Assembly: GCA_022702705.1 (NCBI GenBank)
Contig: CM040422.1
Coordinates: 40,881,270-40,945,269, forward strand
Origin: Papilionanthe hookeriana x Papilionanthe teres
Lineage: Eukaryota; Streptophyta; Magnoliopsida; Asparagales; Orchidaceae
Direction of reading: 5' to 3'
DNA length: 64,000 nt
Below the pieces are notes generated by a model. The model was given only the letters and a program-made list of their open reading frames with translations, made no database searches and had not been told where the DNA came from. The translations under genes were made by a program, and so were the position numbers. Shown in pieces: positions 57,524 to 64,000 of the stretch. Numbering within the stretch: position 1 is the stretch's first letter; each line of letters begins with the position of its first letter.

Positions 57524-57930
57524 GATTCAATCCGATCAATTCAATTTTCTTTCGAGGTTGAAGATGTTACATCTAAAACCACAAAATTCCATTTTTTTCA
57601 TTTCAAATCAAATCCCTTCAAATTAATCTTGACAAAACTTCAATCTAAATTGAAACTCAAACTAAAATCTAAGCTCACACATCAAAACTTAAATTGAAAC
57701 AAAATAAAATCTAAATCGAAATTCCCCCAAGTCATGTGATTTGGGATTCACCTCCTTTTCCTTTCCCCAGCCGAGAGTTCGAGAATCTCCGAGCCTCGCA
57801 GATATACTTGACACTCCCCAGCAGAAACTCTTCTACTATGTCCTAAGTTTGTCACTTGGACTTTTGTGTTGGTTTTGTTGATCGTTTCGGTCAACACCAA
57901 TACGCGCGGTGTGCTCCGTCAGCTCACCAC

Positions 57931-57948
57931 ACCTATTGGGGGTCCATT
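57931..57948 (+). promoter_or_regulatory. Region before the 3' LTR: weak PPT and complementarity to the leader
   Basis: ACCTATTGGGGGTCCATT directly precedes the LTR start TGTTGACC. A polypurine tract is expected here, but only TTGGGGG is purine-rich. 57931-57946 is the exact reverse complement of 37885-37900 in the leader. Confidence 0.55.
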
Positions 57949-60300
57949 TGTTGACCTCATTTTTGATAAGGTCTTCTCTTCTCTCTTTAGTACTTAGGAT
58001 CTAGCCTTAGGCTTTTCCTTTGACTATCTTAGAGGATTAGAATTGGGACCCACCACTTAGAAATTCAAACCACTTCTTTACTCCCTGCAAACTCCACAAA
58101 CTTGACTATAGACCCCTAATCACCTAGAGGGTTGAAATCAAATATGGAAGTTTAAAGGATGAGTTCCTATAGGACTCTTTGGCCTTAGGACTACCCTGGG
58201 TGGCCTGGTCTGGTGAAGGGCTGACTTACACACACACTACACTTATACACTACACTTTCACACACCTCCTAAAACCACACCCATACCCAACTTGACCTCC
58301 TGACTCATGTAGGTGATTCACATGGATGGTCCTTAACCCCTAAGCCCTTGGCAAGAGGTTAGGAATAACATAGTGGATGCCTCAAATGAGTCCCTTCATG
58401 GCTCATGTGGACTTGATATGGCTTCATGGCTCAACCAAGATGATTTCATTCCACTTACATTCACCCAATCTTCAGTTTTCCAAATTTTCAATTTTTGACC
58501 CCCGGGACCCTACACCCGTCTAGCTACCGAAAACCCTTGAAATTACCCAAATTTTTGCAAAATCTCCAAACCACCCAAAATTCCTCAAGACCAATCCCAA
58601 ACATTCCCACATTACTCAAATTGAGCATCCATACCCAAAAATATCAAAAAATTCCAAAAATACCTCCTAATACCCTCTAAATACCCAAAATACCCCTCTT
58701 GACCCAAAATTCAGAAAATTCCCAGAAAATTCCAGAAAATCCCAAATATTCCCAATTTCATTTTTTTCAACTACACCATGGGCCCATTTTGTCAATTCAC
58801 CCCACTTTTGTCAAAACCCCCAATTTGACCCATTTTAACCCTAAGTGAACCCAATGTCAAGCCTAACCTACCCAATTGACCCAAATTCTAGTCCAATTCA
58901 ATTCTAAACTTCAATTCAACATTCCCAACACCAATCTAGACCAAATCCAAGTCCAATTTGATTGACATTTGAACCTAATTTCACTTTTGGCCTTAAAGCC
59001 CAATTTGGACCATGACCCAAACCTAATCCAAACTAACCCAATTCAACTCCAATTAACTCCAAATCTTTTCTAAACCTTCCCTAACATCCCCACAAACAAA
59101 ACACTAACATGATTTGCCCAAAATTTGGACCCAAACCCCACTCAAATTCAACCCAAAGCTAAAAGGCCCAATTTTGACCTAAACCCAAACCTAACCCAAA
59201 TAAGCCCAAACCCCAAAATCAAAACCCAACCAAAGCCAAAACCTCTTTGAAACACTCCCATAAACATTTCCCAACATTTATTTTACATCAATTTCAACCC
59301 TAGCCTAACATTGGCCCAAGTTAGCCCAATTTGACCTACATTGGCCCATTCACCAAAGAGGTCCAAATCCAACCCAAACCTAGCCCAAACACTTCAAATT
59401 TGTTCCAAATCATTCATGAAACATTCCTAAACTAAATTCAACACTTATTGGATCCAATCCTTTGAAAAATTCTCATCCTAAAATCAAAAGAAACCCACTT
59501 CCATAAATCATTTTAAAAGCCCATCTAAAACCATTTCAAAGAGCCCAAAATCTACCCTAAAGCCCACAAGACAATTCCTTCTCATCATACACTTGATAAA
59601 ATCATTCCCTAAAGTTTGAAACCTATGATTAAATCATTCCAAATTAGGCTTTATCCAAATTCCCATCAAAATGCCAAAATTCCTAAAATCCATTCCAATT
59701 AAATTGACTAAGCCATACCCAAGCCAAAGACAAGCCATGAAGCCATCCTTAAGCCCCATGTAAAGCCATGAGAAGTTTGACATGTGACCATCCCATAAAT
59801 GGCAAGAGGAGGAGCCTCTTTAAGGATTCTCTTAAAGGTGATTAAACCTTTTCATGCTTCCCCTAAACTATGTTTAAACTTAAACATGCTTGGATAGTGA
59901 CTTCTCCCTGCTAATCTAGCTGACTCACCTGACCTCCCTCAGCCCAAATTAGAGCTTGGAAAGGTGCACCCAACCCAAACCCATAGGATGACCAAATTGA
60001 GCCTAAAAGAGCCCCTTCCCCATTCCATTTTGAATCAAGCTTTCTACACATGGCCACTCTCCATTGCTTGCACCATTGCCAACCCCTGACCCTCCTGATG
60101 ACAAAAATGACTCGACCACGGCCGGCCGGCCACCACGGCCGCCGGAAACCACTGTGCCGAGAGCTCACATGTGAGCCCAAACTTGGAATTCTCACCTGCC
60201 GAGCTGCCCCATCCCCAGTGGCCATTGTAGCTGTTCTTCTCTTGCCAAGAGCAGCTGATCCCAAGCCCTAACTCCCCCTGGGAGGCCCTCCACCCTCTTC

Positions 60301-60308
60301 TATTTAAA
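60301..60308 (+). promoter_or_regulatory. TATA-like box in the 3' LTR
   Basis: TATTTAAA followed by CACCACCCCC, 2.35 kb into the LTR. This implies a U3 of about 2.35 kb and an R-U5 of about 5 kb. Confidence 0.55.
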
Positions 60309-60868
60309 CACCACCCCCTCTCGGCCAAGAGAGGTGCTGAACCAGACCTCACTGAAACCCTGCCAAAATTGTTCCAGAACACTCTCCATACTTAGAGCAG
60401 TTGATCCCAGTGACAATTTGCCCTAATCCCCACCAACAGAGGCCAATTTCTCAGCCAAAATTCCACCCAAAACCAGGACACTTCTCCACAGTGGATCAAT
60501 CCTCAAATTGATTGGTCCTACACCTTCACTAGACCAAGGGAAGGAGTCCACCAGCAAAAGCCCCCTCTCCAGGCTTTGTGATCGGGCTTGGTCGAAATCA
60601 TACCTAGGTGATTCATCAGACCAGTAGACTTCATCTGGAGCTTGCTTGGACCCAATCGAAGGTGACACAACCCTCAGATTGAAGCCACACTTCTCTGAGC
60701 AAAGGTATGAGCTAACTATTTATCCCAAGCTTCTGGAGATTCTCCATTTCAAATGCCTTAATTTCAATGCATGAGCACCATATAGATGTATTTGTCTCTT
60801 CAAGACGAATCCATAGAGCACAAGAACACGAAAATCCGTTGAGAAATGAGTGAGTTCATAGGGTTTTA

Positions 60869-61079
60869 GTGTGGACGGCTCTCGGGTGAGGACGCTTGGG
60901 GACGATGAACGGATGCTGTTCATTCCATACACGCGCGGACGGACGGCCAGGATCACACTGGATGAGGAGATGGAACGATACAGCGGGCCCCCGGAGCACT
61001 GAGTTGGATGGTGGCGCCGAATCAGAAGATGACGGTTGTGCGTTCGAAGCTGCCGAGGATGGCATGGCGCCGCGTGGAT
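60869..61079 (+). other. GC-rich block within the 3' LTR
   Basis: Starts GTGTGGACGGCTCTCGGGTG, contains GGGGACGATGAACGGATG and ACACGCGCGGACGG, ends GGCGCCGCGTGGATA. Counterpart of 49056-49262. Confidence 0.6.
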
Positions 61080-62859
61080 AAGTAGGAAATTAGGGTATTT
61101 TTTTAATTTATTTAATTCCCTAAACTTCAAAAATTCATAACTTTGTGTAGAAAAATCAGAAAAATAAAATAAAAATACCCTCTTGCTCAGTGAACAGAGG
61201 AGAATAATTTGAAAAAGAAATCATTTAATTTCATCAAGTATTTTATTTTTAATAATTTATTTACCCTCTGCATTATTTTAATTCTCCATGCATATAGGAA
61301 ATTCACCATGACATGAGACCATAGGGCTTTTGAAGCCTCTGAATTTGGAAACATTCCTTGAATTTTCCAAAGTTAGAGGCCATTCCTATGAGAAGTTATT
61401 AATTTTTCAAATTCATGTTACTGTTTTGAGTATTTTAAATCCAATAATTAGCATGTTGTGAAATAAATTCTAGGAAAATTTGGTGATGTTTCTTATGACC
61501 AGAGGACCCTAGGAAAAATAGGTTTTGAATTAATTCATTTAAAATAACCCTAATTGGCTTAAACACCCAAAATAGGTCCTTAATTAATTAGAGTTAACCA
61601 TACATCAAATTGACTTGAAATCAATTCTCCACTGACCTTTAGGATCAGAGGAACCCACCATAAAAGTTTGAAGTCATTTGGACTTGGTTAGCCCTACTAA
61701 ATGGGTAGGTTAAGCCATTTAGCCAATTTAATCTTTAAAAATTCATAACTTTCAAAATACTTTTCAAAAATTCATCAAATTGGTTTTGGAGCCTATCTGA
61801 TATCAGGGGAATTTAAGAAAAATAAAATTGTAATTTTCTAAAAAAGTTGATTTTTTGTATTATTTTAATATTTTAATAATTTAAAAATAATAAAAATCAC
61901 AAAAATAATAAAATTTACCAAAATGTCACATTTTGAATTTTTAATCACTTAGGAACAAACCCCATATTTTTCTTAGGTCTATTTGGTGAGATATTAAATT
62001 TTAAAGCCCTAAGGTAATTTTAAATAAAAAATGTATTTTTTTAGCATTTCCACTAAAATAATTCTAATAAATCAAAGAAAAATCAGAAAATTGTAAAAAT
62101 TGATTCTCTGATTTCCTTGATATCAGAGAGATTTTTGAAAAAGGTAAAATTCATTTTTCAATCTTTATTTTATTTTAAAATTAATTAATACTTCAAAACT
62201 TAAAATAATTATAATAAAATTAATATAATTCAAAAAATCACCAAAATTGGTCCAAGTGGTCTCCTGGTCATTAGGAATGTTTCATAATTTTCTTAAGGAC
62301 AGAAACTTTCCCTTGGTCATATTATTAAATTTTTCTTGGAAATCTCTATTTTCCACCAAAAATAATTACATAAATAAATTAAATACAGAAAAATCACATC
62401 TTCTCCTCTCATGTCCTTATTGATATATGAGTGAAGTCACATAAAAATTTCAAGTTCATTTAAGCTCAATTTAGTTAGTTATGAAATTATTAAGCTTGAA
62501 GGGGCAAAATGGTAATTAAAATTTTAACCTTTAATTAAAACTTTAGGCTTAATAAAATTAAAGAGTAAAATATTTGATCTTAATCTGATTTGGATGATTG
62601 AAATTTAAATAATTAAAGGGCAGAAACCCATTAAACAATTTAAAAATAATTGAAATGAACTTTAATTAAATAATTGATTAAATTTGGAAGAATAATAAAA
62701 AATTGGAATTATTAAAATAGGGATATTATTAGGAAGAGATTTGTTCCTTAATTTAAGAATCCCTAAATTAATCATCTCAATAATGTTTAATTCCTAATTA
62801 AAATGATAATCCAAATTTAAGATTTAAAATGCTAAAAGACTTAATTATTAAATTAAATT

Positions 62860-63210
62860 AAAGTTAAATTATTTAAATTAAACCCTTTTAAAATTTCAAT
62901 TAAATTAATACTTTAACAATTAAAATTAAATCATCTTTAAAATATAAAAAATAAATATTAAATTAAAATTAAAAATAAAATAAAATTAAAATTTAAATAA
63001 AATTAAATTAAAACAAATTAAATTTAAATTAAATCAAATTAAATTAAACTAAATCATATTAAATTAAATTAAATTAAATTAAATTAAATTAAAATTAAAA
63101 ATATATATAAAAAAATTAAGTTAAAATTAAAATTAATTTAAATTAATTAGATTATATTAAAATTGAAACTAAACTAAATTAAATTAAATTAAAGTTAAAT
63201 TAAATTGAAT
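62860..63210 (+). repeat. (TTAAA)n-like tract in the 3' LTR
   Basis: AT-rich pentanucleotide runs, shorter and less pure than 51060-51480 in the solo LTR. Confidence 0.8.
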
Positions 63211-64000
63211 TAAAAATAACATCACCTAAGACATAAAGAAATTCAAAATAAAGCAACTTGAACACTATTCCAAATTTAAACCAGATAACTGAAATTAAAT
63301 TAAATCACAAACCATTTGAACACCAATTTGCCCTCGAAAGCTTTGGTTATCATAACTCCTAAACAGAACGTTAAATGAAATATTACTTCACTTATAGGTA
63401 ATCCAAATGTCCTAGTTCACTAAGCAAGATAACAAAACTTGAATTCTCGGACGATTAATTCATTTGTATAATTAAATTCATTTGGACTTAAAACAATTCT
63501 AGCAATATTGAAAAGATGTTTAAGATTCTTCTTAAGCACTTCCTCAATATTATTGGATGATAAGAACAATTGAACTTAACGGTTCTTTGATGAAGAAAAT
63601 CATCCTCAAACCAAAACACAAGAACCTAGACGTCATAGGAGATGACTAGCTATAGGATTAGGAATTTGGTAGAAAACCATAACCCTTCCCTTAGCTTTAC
63701 CTAGGAACTTGCTTAAATGTTCTAAATTGTGCTTAAGTGCAGCTTGGGATGACGGGAAGACCCTCCAGGTATGCTTTTATTTTATTGTAATTTACTTTAT
63801 TGCAATTTATTTAATCGCATCGCACTTACTTTTCTTGAATGATAAACAACTGTTGCATGAAAACCCACACTTTTAGGATAGTCCCTAAAACTGAAACCAA
63901 AACTAAATTAAAAGTCATTGCAAGATAAAATTCACCGCAACAACATTTCAAAATACAAAACAACTCAAAATTTAATCACAAACAGAACACAAAACTGCAA

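Larger units (their letters stand above)
37639..57948 (+). mobile_element. Internal region of a giant Tat/Ogre-like LTR retrotransposon carrying an AlkB gene
   Basis: Order: PBS, ~0.5 kb leader, ORF1, gag, protease, RT, RNase H, second RNase H, integrase, AlkB-type dioxygenase, repeat-rich 3' region, 3' LTR. The ORF before gag, the two RNase H domains, the PBS type, the repeats in the 3' region and the LTR size all fit the Tat lineage, close to Ogre. Without the solo LTR inside the integrase (46,086-53,633 plus one TSD copy) the internal part is about 12.8 kb. With two ~7.4 kb LTRs the intact element would be near 27 kb. All frames are broken as read, though several breaks sit at suspicious CTG/CAG sites. 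Confidence 0.88.
55793..57948 (+). other. Non-coding 3' region of the main element
   Basis: No supported gene. It contains an (AAT)n run, two tandem-repeat blocks and a ~180 base stretch (57,721-57,930) before the 3' LTR. Tandem repeats in this place are an established trait of Tat/Ogre elements and a known source of satellite DNA. Confidence 0.85.
57949..64000 (+). mobile_element. 3' LTR of the main element, cut by the window end
   Basis: Starts TGTTGACCTCATTTTTGATA. By comparison with the solo LTR and the truncated 5' LTR it should end about 1.3 kb beyond the window. Contains the C/A-rich U3 (58,440-59,750), the TATA-like box, the GC-rich block, a (TTAAA)-like tract (62,860-63,210) and the U5 part (from 63257) that is nearly the same as 35605 onward. 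No gene is inside. Confidence 0.92.

Noticed and set aside
60050..60382. ORFs around 60,000-60,400 in the 3' LTR
   Set aside because: They overlap the TATA-like box and have no counterpart frame in the other LTRs.
1..64000. Bacterial features (operons, ribosome binding sites, insertion sequences, origins)
   Set aside because: All recognisable proteins are from plant retrotransposons; nothing prokaryotic was seen.

Overview
The window is plant nuclear DNA made almost entirely of transposable elements. I found no host gene, rRNA or tRNA. The plant call rests on three things: L1-type LINEs whose ORF1 looks like the plant DUF4283 family and whose ORF2 ends in an RNase H; a giant Ty3/gypsy element of Tat/Ogre type with two RNase H domains; and a primer-binding site that fits plant tRNA-Arg. 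The species cannot be named from this. Heavy nesting and decay suggest heterochromatin.

Left third (1-25,916): five nested LINEs. LINE-A (+, window-truncated and internally deleted, 1-2323), LINE-B (-, 2348-8430), LINE-C1 (+, 8461-14053), LINE-D (-, 14085-20278) and LINE-C2 (-, 20295-25884). All are bicistronic (ORF1 nucleic-acid-binding protein; ORF2 endonuclease, RT, zf-RVT, RNase H), except LINE-A, of which only a broken ORF2 is visible. C1 and C2 are close relatives facing each other, so they form a ~5.6 kb inverted repeat with LINE-D as the spacer. Most junctions between LINEs are (TA)n tracts. C2 has a clear 16-bp target-site duplication.

Middle (25,917-28,388): a ~1.56 kb LTR-like segment on the minus strand, probably a solo LTR of another Ty3/gypsy family, followed by a decayed minus-strand fragment of the ORF1 of an Ogre-like element.

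Right part (28,389-64,000): giant Ogre-like retrotransposons. A divergent 7.1 kb LTR (28,389-35,464) with its own PBS and short leader is fused, through 7 bp of microhomology, to the last 2 kb of a different, younger LTR (35,605-37,638). Then follow a second PBS (37,644), ORF1, gag, protease, RT, RNase H, a second RNase H and integrase. A 7.55 kb solo LTR of the same family (46,086-53,633, TSD AGGTC) interrupts the integrase. After it come the integrase C-terminus, an extra 3' reading frame, a 3' region with two tandem-repeat blocks, and the 3' LTR (57,949 onward, cut by the window end).

Main result: the extra 3' frame (about 54,319-55,792) encodes an AlkB-family 2-oxoglutarate/Fe(II) dioxygenase domain of the plant ALKBH9/ALKBH10 (m6A RNA demethylase) type. 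It carries the HxD...H iron ligands and the RxxxxxR motif and lies inside the retrotransposon, between integrase and the 3' LTR. A giant LTR retrotransposon with its own putative RNA demethylase is the best candidate here for an undescribed system. Two further signals stand out. A 16-nt perfect complementarity links the 5' leader and the bases next to the 3' LTR, resembling the CYC5:CYC3 pairing of yeast Ty1. Also, CTG/CAG is repeatedly altered to CCG/CTCG/CGG/TCG between near-identical copies and at normally invariant residues, which looks like a sequencing or consensus artefact at methylated CHG sites, so some frameshifts may not be real.
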